64,000 nt of DNA from an uncultured Myxococcales bacterium (GTDB lineage: Bacteria; Myxococcota_A; UBA9042), in NCBI GenBank assembly GCA_903840165.1, contig CAIMEY010000006.1, positions 23,258-87,257 on the forward strand, in the 5' to 3' direction. Both the position numbers and the translations under genes were made by a program. Shown piece after piece: positions 8,562 to 16,472 of the stretch. Position 1 is the first letter of the stretch. Every line of letters begins with the position of its first letter. Below the pieces are notes generated by a model, which worked only from the letters and a program-made list of their open reading frames with translations, was not told the origin of the DNA and did no database searches.

Positions 8562-8578
8562 TGCAGGAAGTGTGCCAA
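8562..8578 (-). promoter_or_regulatory. Sigma-54 (-24/-12) promoter, minus strand
   Basis: Minus-strand sequence TTGGCAC-ACTTC-CTGCA matches the YTGGCAC-N5-TTGCW consensus with exact GG-to-GC spacing and a single deviation (C for the first T of TTGC). The predicted start is near 8551. Activator-site-like repeats lie about 155-185 bases upstream at 8730-8764, a normal distance for enhancer-binding protein sites. Confidence 0.55.
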
Positions 8579-8729
8579 AGCGGGCAGGCGCAATTGACGG
8601 ACTCTTCGTCGCTGCTCGCGCTGGTGAACAACACAGGTAGGTATCTGATTTTTCACTGTTTTTTGCGCACTACTGGGCTGCGCGGGTCGCGGAGCCGCGA
8701 TCGCCCCGTGCCCCGATTTGGCGCACTTA

Positions 8730-8764
8730 TGTCTCATTTTGAGAATGGCCGTGTCTCAATTTGA
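8730..8764. repeat. Paired TGTCTCA-TTTGA motifs, possible activator sites
   Basis: Two direct copies, tgtctcattttga (8730-8742) and tgtctcaatttga (8752-8764), share 12 of 13 bases with starts 22 bases apart, i.e. about two helical turns. The first is also palindromic (tctca-ttt-tgaga, 8732-8744). Helically phased, partly palindromic repeats upstream of a sigma-54-type promoter are the usual look of NtrC-family enhancer sites; the identity of the activator is unknown. Confidence 0.45.
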
Positions 8765-8782
8765 CCAACATCCCTGAAGATC

Positions 8783-9973
8783 TCAGAAGTCTTGGGCCTC
8801 AAATAATCCACGAATCAAGGGCTTTCCCTCGCGAACGAGCCAATGACCGCCCGCCAGCGTTGCCCAAGGTGTTCCGTCCTCGCCAAGAACCACAAGGTCC
8901 GCATCGCTGCCCACGGCCACGCGCCCTTTGCTCGGCAGACGAAATAACGTCGCGACATTGCTGGTGAATGCCGGAAGAACCTGGTCTAGACGCCAGCCCA
9001 TGGCCAGCAGTTCCGCCACGGCCTCAAGCAAAGAGGCGCTGCGTCCCACGTCCATGTGCAATAAATTTCCGTCATTATCAAAGGTTGGCAGGCACCCGCC
9101 CCCGTCCGAGGAAACGGTCAGTCGGTCAGGAGACAGACCGGTCCGCAGCCAGTCGTCCATCGCCTGCGCAGCCGATAGCGAGTCCTCATCCGCTGCAAAA
9201 GCAGTGACATCCACGTAGATTCCTGAGGCACTGAGTTCCTTGGCCTGCTGCCACAATCGGCGATTGCGGTTGCAATGCGTGGGGTGATAGGTGCGTGCAG
9301 GCAGTTCGGCCTGGGCCAACGCTTGCTCGATCAGTTGCAAGCCCCTAGAGCCATCGCCCAAATGCAAGTGTAAAATTCCAGCCTTACGCGTAATCATGCC
9401 GCTGACATGGGCATCGGACGCCAAGCGTAGCAGTTCGTCCAAGGTCGGTTGCGAGGAGCGATGGTCACTGATCGCCAGTTCGCCAATGGCGACGATGCGG
9501 TCGTTGTGCACCAGATCGCCGCGAACCGAGCCGGTCAGGGTCTTCGGTGGCACCTGATAACCGCCCGTATAGCAATAGGTTGTCAGACCAAACTCGGCCA
9601 AGCCGCGGGCGTTGGCGAGCAGTTCAGCCATCGATCGCGTCTCGGTATCGGTGCCCAACAGGCCGATGGCCGTGGTGACGCCTGCCAGGGTCAAATGGCT
9701 TACCTGAACCGGCAAAACCCGAGTCGCTGCCCCTGCTTCTCCACCGCCACCTGCGAAGTGAACATGGCCATCGATCAGCCCGGGAATCAGGCGTCTTCCC
9801 GCCAAATCAATGGTATCTACGGGCCAATCGGTGGGCGGATCGCTCAGATGAGCAGCCATCGCCACGACCTGTCCGCCCGCTAGCAAAACGTCCTGCCTGC
9901 CCAACGGGGCGGGCGAGAAAACGTCACAATTACGCAGAAGTACAGCGGAAGGCGGCGACAGACGCGTCATCAT
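8783..9973 (-). CDS. iadA: Isoaspartyl dipeptidase (beta-aspartyl peptidase)
   Basis: 396-residue amidohydrolase-fold metalloenzyme that hydrolyses isoaspartyl (beta-Asp) dipeptides left from damaged proteins. The GHVHFAGGGGEAG segment (His70, His72, Glu79) matches the IadA metal and substrate motif; AISDHRSS, PTHCNRN and SSDGGGCLPTFD follow in the expected order. Oddity: at the place where E. coli IadA has the carboxylated bridging lysine (VKCAISDH) this protein has Glu165 (GELAISDH), so metal bridging would be by glutamate. Start at ATG 9973 or 9970 (MM); no strong ribosome site is seen. The gene is divergent from the lipoprotein at 10193. Confidence 0.88.
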   Translation of the reverse strand: MMTRLSPPSAVLLRNCDVFSPAPLGRQDVLLAGGQVVAMAAHLSDPPTDWPVDTIDLAGRRLIPGLIDGHVHFAGGGGEAGAATRVLPVQVSHLTLAGVTTAIGLLGTDTETRSMAELLANARGLAEFGLTTYCYTGGYQVPPKTLTGSVRGDLVHNDRIVAIGELAISDHRSSQPTLDELLRLASDAHVSGMITRKAGILHLHLGDGSRGLQLIEQALAQAELPARTYHPTHCNRNRRLWQQAKELSASGIYVDVTAFAADEDSLSAAQAMDDWLRTGLSPDRLTVSSDGGGCLPTFDNDGNLLHMDVGRSASLLEAVAELLAMGWRLDQVLPAFTSNVATLFRLPSKGRVAVGSDADLVVLGEDGTPWATLAGGHWLVREGKPLIRGLFEAQDF

Positions 9974-10192
9974 GGGCAGGGCCCCGGCCAGCCCAGTGGC
10001 TTCTGAGCGGCGGCAACGATGCCACGGCCAGCAACCGTGGGCAATAAGTTGGTAATCTACGAGAGCGGTTGCGTATTGCCGCCCGTGTCCGTAGCATCGC
10101 CAGATCCCAGGATTGCAGGCCGAATGGGCCGGCAACCTTGAGCGAACGCCATGAACCCTTAGGCCAAATGGCCCGTCCAGCGGAGGCGTACC

Positions 10193-12580
10193 GTGGCAAG
10201 CTCCGTGGTCCTGCCAGACCGACCAGAGAGGCCGCCTCTGCAGCGCGTGGGGGCCTCAACCGGCTTGCGTGCCATCGCCCATCGCCTTAGACCGGCAATG
10301 GTCGCGGGCGTCCTAAGCACGGCAGCCGCGTGTGGCGAAGCTGATTCAGCTGTAACTTCGGGCATTTATGCCAATGGTGGTGCCGGTGACATTGTCGGCG
10401 AAGTCGGCGCCAACGGTGACAGCGATGGCTGGGTCGCGGAGGTCGATGTCGTAGCACCAGATACGTGTGTCAGTTTCTGTGCTTGTGCGGCGGCGGGCAC
10501 CTACTGCGACGATGGCAATCCGTGCACCGCCGGCGAGCGCTGTCAGGCTGGATTAGGCATTTGTGCCAATGGCTTACCTGTGAATTGCCCTGGGATCTCT
10601 GCCTGCATCCAAGGCCAGTGCGACCCAAGCCAAGGCGGTTGCGTCTGGGGCCCTGCGCCCCAAGAGACGCCCTGCAACGACGGCAATGCGTGCACCAGCA
10701 GCGACGCGTGCAAGGGCGGATTGTGCCAAGGAAAGATTGCGCAATGTGACGATGGCAACCCTTGCACGGCCGACAACTGCGACCCCGAGCTCGGCTGCAT
10801 TTGGCCTGTGATCGCGGCTCCTTGCGACGATGGCGACCCGTGCACCAAGTTTGACGTCTGTACAGCCGGCAGTTGCGCGGGCCTACCCACGGACAGCACG
10901 AGCGCCTGCAACGACGGAAATCCTTGTACAACGGATAGTTGCGCTACTGGCTTTGGCTGCGTCCACAGCACCAACGCCCTGCCCTGCGACGACGGCAACG
11001 CCTGCACCACAGGCGACACATGCAAGGGCGGCAATTGCCAGAGCGGGACGTTTACCTGCCAATGTGCGCAGAACTTAGACTGTTTTCCCTATGAGGACGG
11101 CAACGCGTGCAATGGCTCCTTATACTGCGACAAGACGGCTTGGCCATGGAATTGCAAAGTTAATCCAAAGACTATCGTGCAATGTGCCGACCTAGGCAGT
11201 GGGCCGTGCATCGCCAACCTCTGCAAGCCGACCACGGGCCAATGCGTACCGGGCCTTAGCAGCGGCCCTTGCGACGATGGCCTGGCTTGTACAGGCGATG
11301 ATCACTGCGAAAATGGCCTGTGCGCCGGCTCACCACCGCCTTCCGGCTGCGATGATAGCAACCCGTGCACGCTAGACGGTTGCAGCGGGGACGCCTGCAC
11401 ACACGACGCTGTGCCAGACGGAATTGCCTGTGATACTGCGAAGGTATGCAAGGCCGGCTCCTGCCAAGCCAAATGCAGCCTGCTCAATCTAGCCGTGGGC
11501 ACGACCGGAACTGATGATTTCTATGCAGTAGCCGGCAGCGGCTTTGGCGGCTGGACGGCGGTCGGACGCAGCAGCGGCCCTGGCGGCACCGACGGCTGGA
11601 TCGTCGAGTTCAACCAGGAAGGCTCCGTCATGTATCAACTTTTTGTCGATGGCGGTGCCGAAGAACAATTGCGCGCCGTGGCCCTGCCCAGTGACGCTAC
11701 ACGCATCGCCGTGGGCTGGTCGGGTTCGATTGCCAAGGGATACAGCGGATTTGCCGTGTCCTATACCGAAAAGGGCAGCATCGCCTGGCAAAAACTCTAT
11801 TCCGGCGGCAACCGGCGCTTGCACGGCCTGACCCCCGTGGACGGCGGCATCGTCGCAGTAGGCCAGATCGACGACGGGGGCAGCAGCGGTCAACAAGGCT
11901 TGATCATGCGCCTGGACTTTGCCGGTAACGTGATCTGGCAGAGCCAAATCGGCTTTCAGAGCAATGACATCCTCTACAGCGTCCTGAGCGAAGGCGGCCT
12001 ATTGTACACCGCTGGCATGTCCTTCACGGCCGGTGCCCAGGGCGATGGCGACGGCTGGCTGGCGCAGGTGGACTTAGGGGGCCAACTGATTTGGCAGCAG
12101 CAACTCGGCGGTAGCCAATTCCAGTCTTTTGCTGCGGTGTTGCCGGCTGGCGATGCCCACCTGTTCCTGCCCGGCATCACCAATGGCGCCGGTTCAAACT
12201 ACGACGGGCTGCTCGTGGCGACCAAGTTGGACGGCAAGCAAGAGTGGGCTAGCACCTTTGGCGGCGCAAAGGACGATTTCTTCAACGGTGCTGCGGTGTT
12301 TTCACCAGGTCTGATCATGGTTGGCGGTTCCGAGTCGTACTCGGCGGGCGGCGACCAAGACGGCTTGCTGGTCCGCGTCGACGGCAGCGGCAAGATGTTG
12401 TGGCAAAAAACCCTTGGAACGCCGGGCAATGACGTGTTGTGGGGCGCAACTTCGGTGGCCAATGGCGGTGTGGTCGCGGTCGGCACCACGGCCAAGGCGC
12501 TCGTGGGCGGCAAGCCGGGCGATTCGGTCAATGGTTGGATCGTGCGGGTAGACAGCGCCGCCGATTCGAGTTGCAATTGA
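10193..12580 (+). CDS. Lipoprotein with CTDC-like Cys-rich repeats and C-terminal propeller-like repeats
   Basis: 795 residues from a GTG start that has GGAGG six bases upstream. A long N-region leads to a lipobox STAAAC (Cys47). Residues ~100-430 hold about eight copies of CDDGNPCTxxDxC-type motifs, the pattern I know from Dictyostelium CTDC repeats and from secreted Myxococcota proteins; Asp clusters and cysteines suggest Ca2+ and disulfide stabilisation (inference). The last ~370 residues are built of roughly 55-residue repeats with DGW-h-x-x-x-D-x-x-G and h-W-Q-x-x-h-GG signatures, which looks like a beta-propeller. No catalytic residues are recognised; a surface adhesion or binding role is only a guess. 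Confidence 0.8.
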   Translation: MASSVVLPDRPERPPLQRVGASTGLRAIAHRLRPAMVAGVLSTAAACGEADSAVTSGIYANGGAGDIVGEVGANGDSDGWVAEVDVVAPDTCVSFCACAAAGTYCDDGNPCTAGERCQAGLGICANGLPVNCPGISACIQGQCDPSQGGCVWGPAPQETPCNDGNACTSSDACKGGLCQGKIAQCDDGNPCTADNCDPELGCIWPVIAAPCDDGDPCTKFDVCTAGSCAGLPTDSTSACNDGNPCTTDSCATGFGCVHSTNALPCDDGNACTTGDTCKGGNCQSGTFTCQCAQNLDCFPYEDGNACNGSLYCDKTAWPWNCKVNPKTIVQCADLGSGPCIANLCKPTTGQCVPGLSSGPCDDGLACTGDDHCENGLCAGSPPPSGCDDSNPCTLDGCSGDACTHDAVPDGIACDTAKVCKAGSCQAKCSLLNLAVGTTGTDDFYAVAGSGFGGWTAVGRSSGPGGTDGWIVEFNQEGSVMYQLFVDGGAEEQLRAVALPSDATRIAVGWSGSIAKGYSGFAVSYTEKGSIAWQKLYSGGNRRLHGLTPVDGGIVAVGQIDDGGSSGQQGLIMRLDFAGNVIWQSQIGFQSNDILYSVLSEGGLLYTAGMSFTAGAQGDGDGWLAQVDLGGQLIWQQQLGGSQFQSFAAVLPAGDAHLFLPGITNGAGSNYDGLLVATKLDGKQEWASTFGGAKDDFFNGAAVFSPGLIMVGGSESYSAGGDQDGLLVRVDGSGKMLWQKTLGTPGNDVLWGATSVANGGVVAVGTTAKALVGGKPGDSVNGWIVRVDSAADSSCN

Positions 12581-12617
12581 CCCCCGGCGCTGGCGTGGGC
12601 GCACTCAGACGGTAATC

Positions 12618-13811
12618 ATGGCTCAAGCCCTTGAACATCTTCGCATTCTCGACCTAACCGCCCTGTGGCCCGGGCCTCTTGCTACGGTCATGCTAGCGGA
12701 CTTGGGCGCCGACGTGCTGAGGCTGGAAGCCCCAGACCGCCCGGATTTGCTCCAGTTTCTTGAACCGATGGATGCGGGCGACGCGGGGGCGGCCTGGCGC
12801 ATGGTCAATCGCAACAAGAGGTCCCTGGCGCTCAACCTCAAGGCCCCGGGGGCGGCGGCGATTGTCGCGCAGTTGGTGCAGACCTACGACATTGTGATCG
12901 AACAGTTTCGCCCTGGGGTCTTGCAGCGTTTAGGTATTGATTACGAGGAGTTGCGAAAGGATCAGCCCCGACTCATTTGGTGTGCGCTGACCGGTTATGG
13001 GCAGGATGGCCCCTACCGCGACCGCGCCGGACATGACCTTGATTTTGTAGCTCTTTCAGGCCTGGCTTCGCGCATGTCGGCAGGACCTTCGCACCCGGGG
13101 GCGCTGATCGGCGACGCCGCTGGCGGCAGCTTTCCTGCGATTATTTCAATACTTGCCGCAGTCATTCAGCGCGATCGCACTGGGCTTGGCCAGTTCATTG
13201 ACGTGGCGATGGCCGATGGTGCCCTGTGGCTCAATGCGTGGCCGGCGGCGGAGGCTTTGACAACTGGCGCTGCACTGCCTGCTGGGGCCCACGCCTTGGA
13301 AGGGGGCAGTTTGTATGGGTATTATCGCTGCAAGGATGGTGGCTACTTGGCCATGGCCGCCTTGGAGCCCAAGTTCTGGCAACAGTTTTGCGCCGCGATC
13401 GAGTTGCCGGACCTCGTCGACGCCGACACGACAACGCCAGAGAAGACGAGTCAAGTTCGCGAACTGATTGCCAATCGTCTGGCCCAGGAGGACCGCGCCA
13501 CCTGGCAGGGGCGCCTCGGGGCCGTGGACTGCTGCGTCGAATCGGTGTTGACGACGGAACAAGCGCTGGCCCATCCGCATTATCAAGCCCGGGGCGCGGT
13601 CGTCGATGTGCCCCTGGCTGGGGGTGGACACGTCCGTCAACTCGGCAGTCCGCTTCGGCTTTCAGCCAGCGAGCCCCGCTATTGGCGCGCCGGGGTGGAG
13701 GCGGGCACCGATAGCCGTGCCGTCCTGGCGGAACTCGGACTGAGCGCCGAGAAAATTGAGCAATTGTGCGCAGATGGCGTGGTATACGCCCCTCAAGGTT
13801 GCCCGGAGTAG
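12618..13811 (+). CDS. CaiB/BaiF family CoA-transferase, alpha-methylacyl-CoA racemase-like
   Basis: 397 residues, cytoplasmic, class III CoA-transferase fold. LDLTALWPGPLATVMLADLGADV at the N-terminus and RNKRSLALNLK are family hallmarks. Within the family it looks like alpha-methylacyl-CoA racemase: the catalytic histidine in AGHDLDF (His139), aspartate in LIGDAAGG (Asp166), and LEPKFW (Glu250) match the racemase subgroup rather than formyl- or carnitine-CoA transferases, where an aspartate acts as nucleophile. It would epimerise 2-methyl-branched acyl-CoAs before beta-oxidation (known for the family). It is followed after three bases by an NAD(P)-binding protein, probably in one operon. 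Confidence 0.85.
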   Translation: MAQALEHLRILDLTALWPGPLATVMLADLGADVLRLEAPDRPDLLQFLEPMDAGDAGAAWRMVNRNKRSLALNLKAPGAAAIVAQLVQTYDIVIEQFRPGVLQRLGIDYEELRKDQPRLIWCALTGYGQDGPYRDRAGHDLDFVALSGLASRMSAGPSHPGALIGDAAGGSFPAIISILAAVIQRDRTGLGQFIDVAMADGALWLNAWPAAEALTTGAALPAGAHALEGGSLYGYYRCKDGGYLAMAALEPKFWQQFCAAIELPDLVDADTTTPEKTSQVRELIANRLAQEDRATWQGRLGAVDCCVESVLTTEQALAHPHYQARGAVVDVPLAGGGHVRQLGSPLRLSASEPRYWRAGVEAGTDSRAVLAELGLSAEKIEQLCADGVVYAPQGCPE

Positions 13812-13814
13812 TGG

Positions 13815-14531
13815 ATGCAGATCGCTTGGGTCAGTGGGTCAACAGGACTGGTCGGACGGGCTTTGGTGACGCAGTTGCTGGCCCAAGGCGTGCGGACCTA
13901 CGCGCATGTTCGTCCTGATTCCAAGGATATCGAGCGTTGGCAGAGCCATTTTGCTGGCTTGGGCGCCCAGGTGGTGCTGACGCCGTGGCAGCAGGCCGAC
14001 ATCAGCGAGGCCCTGACAACTGCCCAAGTAGACACGGTATTTTGCTGCATTGGCACGACCAAGGCCCGCATGCACAGTGACGGCGAGGCGGCCAACAGCT
14101 ACGAAACGGTGGACTTCGGCCTGACGCGCACGCTTGCCCTGGCCAGCGCAGCAGCCAAGTCCGTGCAACGATTGGTCTATCTGTCGTCAGAAGGGGCTTC
14201 GGCCGACGCCGTGGGCGCCTACCTGCAGTGGCGCTGGAAGGCGGAACAGGCCGTGCAAACATCCGGCATTTCTTATACAATTGCCCGAGCTCCTCTCATC
14301 ACAGGCGAACGCGATACGCCTCGCCTGCTCGAAGGCGTCGCTGCGTCGGCGCTGGTGGGAATTCTCAAGGTTTTATCGCTGGTTGGCGCAAAACAGACCG
14401 CAGCCCGCTACCAAAGCATCTCCGGCGAGGATCTTGCCTTTGCCTTGCGCACCGCGGCTGTGGATCCGTCCTGCGCCAATCAAGTCTTACGCGCCGAACA
14501 ATTGAGTCGACCTGTTCATGGAACTATCTGA
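13815..14531 (+). CDS. NAD(P)-binding atypical short-chain dehydrogenase (NmrA/HTATIP2-like)
   Basis: 238 residues with an N-terminal Rossmann motif VSGSTGLVGRALV and a later VYLSSEGASADAVGAYLQWRWKAE region in which the classic Tyr-x3-Lys is shifted (YLQWRWK). TIARAPLITGER is the usual C-terminal half of atypical SDRs of the NmrA/HTATIP2 kind. These act as NAD(P)-dependent oxidoreductases or redox sensors; the substrate is unknown. The start has GGAG seven bases upstream and follows the CoA-transferase stop by three bases, so the two are very likely cotranscribed. Confidence 0.8.
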   Translation: MQIAWVSGSTGLVGRALVTQLLAQGVRTYAHVRPDSKDIERWQSHFAGLGAQVVLTPWQQADISEALTTAQVDTVFCCIGTTKARMHSDGEAANSYETVDFGLTRTLALASAAAKSVQRLVYLSSEGASADAVGAYLQWRWKAEQAVQTSGISYTIARAPLITGERDTPRLLEGVAASALVGILKVLSLVGAKQTAARYQSISGEDLAFALRTAAVDPSCANQVLRAEQLSRPVHGTI

Positions 14532-14591
14532 ATGAACGCCAACCTCTCGCCAACACTCGCCCTAGTCTGAGTGCCCGCCCTAAGGAGTCCG

Positions 14592-16358
14592 ATGACCGCC
14601 AAGGAAAATGCCACGTTGTATGAACGCGTTCGCACTTGGATCGATGACGACCCGGACCCGCAGACCGCGCGAGAAGCCGAAGTACTTCTCGCTCAAGCGG
14701 AATTCGCCAAGCTTTCGGATCAGTTCTATGGCCACCTGGAGTTCGGCACGGCCGGGCTGCGCGGTGTCTTGGGGGCCGGTCCCAATCGGATGAATCGTGC
14801 CGTTGTCCGTAAAACGACAGCGGGATTGTGCCATTACCTGATCGCAGAGATCCCGGATGCACGGGCCAAAGGCCTAGTTATCGGTCGCGATGGCCGCCGG
14901 GGTTCGCTGGAGTTCGGCGAGGATGCAGCGCAAGTCGCTACAGCGCTTGGATTTGTTGTCCACTGGTTTGAAGACTATGCGCCCACGCCCCTCACCGCCT
15001 TTGCGGTAGAACACCTCGGAGCGGCCGCGGGCGTCATGGTAACGGCCAGCCATAACCCACCGGAATACAACGGATATAAGGTCTACTGGCGCAATGCTGC
15101 GCAGATCATCCCGCCCCACGACACCGGCATTGCTGCGGCGATTGCGGCGGTAACTGAGGTCAAGGCGATTAAACTCCTTGATTGGCAAGCTAGTTTGCAG
15201 CAAGGGCTCATCAAAGTCGTGCCGCCTTCGGTGCAGGACGCCTACTTCGCCGCGCTGCAGGGCCTGGACTTTCATCTGGAGATGGACCGCGATTTGGTCA
15301 TTGCTTACACGCCATTGCACGGAGTCGGCGGCGTTTCGATCCAGCGCGTTTTTGCCGAGGCGGGCTTTGCCAACCTGCACGTGGTGGCGAGCCAGTTCAC
15401 GCCCGATGGCGAGTTTCCCACCGTGCGTTTTCCCAATCCGGAAGAGCCCGGCGCCATGGACCATGTCCTTGCATTGGCAGCAGAAGTCAGCGCGGATCTG
15501 GTCCTGGCCAATGACCCCGATGCCGACCGATTGGCCGTGGCCTTTGGCCAAGCGTCCGGCAGCGTTCGCATGCTAAGTGGCAATGAAATCGGGGTATTGC
15601 TTGGCCATCACCGCATCGTCGACGACCCAAAGCCAACGTCGCCGCGCCTGCTGGTCACGACCATTGTATCATCCCCACAACTTGGCGAGATTGCTCGCGA
15701 TTTGGACGTTGAATATGCCGAAACCTTGACCGGCTTCAAGTGGATCGCCAATCAGTCCTTGGCCTGGCAGGCCCGCACCGGCGGACAGTTCGCCTTTGGC
15801 TATGAGGAAGCACTAGGTTCGTCCACAGGCCCCGTGGTGCGCGATAAAGACGGCATTGGCGCTGCCATCGTTTGCGCGCGTCTAGCAGCCTTTCTCAAAC
15901 GCAAGGGGCAAACGCTGGGGGACCGCCTCGACGACATCGCCCGGCAACACGGCGTATGGGTGAGCGCCCAGCACAACGCGACCTATCCGGGCAGCAGTGG
16001 TGCCGCAAAAATCGCTTCGCTCATGCAGGGGTTGCGTGCAAATTTGCCTTGGCAGATTGGCAGCCAAGGCGTGCAGGCCATTGCGGACTTCCAGGTCGGC
16101 ACTCGGACCAGCCGCGATGGTGAAGTCGCCGCGCTCACGGACATGCCGCAATCCAACGTCTTGAGTTTTCAGCTGCAGGGCGGCAACCGCATTGTCGCTC
16201 GGCCCTCGGGGACCGAACCCAAGATCAAGTTCTACTTTGATGTCAAGGCTTTGCCCGGCACTGATGAATCGCTAACCGATGCGCGGGCCCGGGCTCAGGC
16301 GACGCTGGATGAACTGCGCGCTGCGTTCTTAGCGTTGGCCGACCGCATCTCAGCCTAA
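14592..16358 (+). CDS. Phosphoglucomutase/phosphomannomutase (alpha-D-phosphohexomutase)
   Basis: 588 residues, the long cytoplasmic phosphohexomutase type that interconverts hexose 1- and 6-phosphates. Motifs in order: FGTAGLRG near residue 51, the phosphoserine loop TASHNPPEYNGYK (Ser153), metal-binding NDPDADRLAV near 311, sugar-binding GYEEALG near 403, and the phosphate-binding RPSGTEPKIKFY near 540. I start at ATG 14592 because AAGGAG at 14582-14587 is four bases upstream; a GTG at 14571 in frame is unlikely. It follows the two preceding plus genes by 60 bases and may share their transcript. Confidence 0.93.
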   Translation: MTAKENATLYERVRTWIDDDPDPQTAREAEVLLAQAEFAKLSDQFYGHLEFGTAGLRGVLGAGPNRMNRAVVRKTTAGLCHYLIAEIPDARAKGLVIGRDGRRGSLEFGEDAAQVATALGFVVHWFEDYAPTPLTAFAVEHLGAAAGVMVTASHNPPEYNGYKVYWRNAAQIIPPHDTGIAAAIAAVTEVKAIKLLDWQASLQQGLIKVVPPSVQDAYFAALQGLDFHLEMDRDLVIAYTPLHGVGGVSIQRVFAEAGFANLHVVASQFTPDGEFPTVRFPNPEEPGAMDHVLALAAEVSADLVLANDPDADRLAVAFGQASGSVRMLSGNEIGVLLGHHRIVDDPKPTSPRLLVTTIVSSPQLGEIARDLDVEYAETLTGFKWIANQSLAWQARTGGQFAFGYEEALGSSTGPVVRDKDGIGAAIVCARLAAFLKRKGQTLGDRLDDIARQHGVWVSAQHNATYPGSSGAAKIASLMQGLRANLPWQIGSQGVQAIADFQVGTRTSRDGEVAALTDMPQSNVLSFQLQGGNRIVARPSGTEPKIKFYFDVKALPGTDESLTDARARAQATLDELRAAFLALADRISA

Positions 16359-16472
16359 GGCGGGTCCACGCGGTCTGTGTGCGAAGTTTCTGAAATAACA
16401 AGGGAATACTTTGCGCGATCCCGAGACGGGAGATGGCTTGCCCGATTCCGCCAGGAACGTGGGGCGCAATCC

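Noticed and set aside
16419..16431. Small inverted repeat tcccg-aga-cggga between convergent genes
   Set aside because: Too short and no T run, so not called a terminator.
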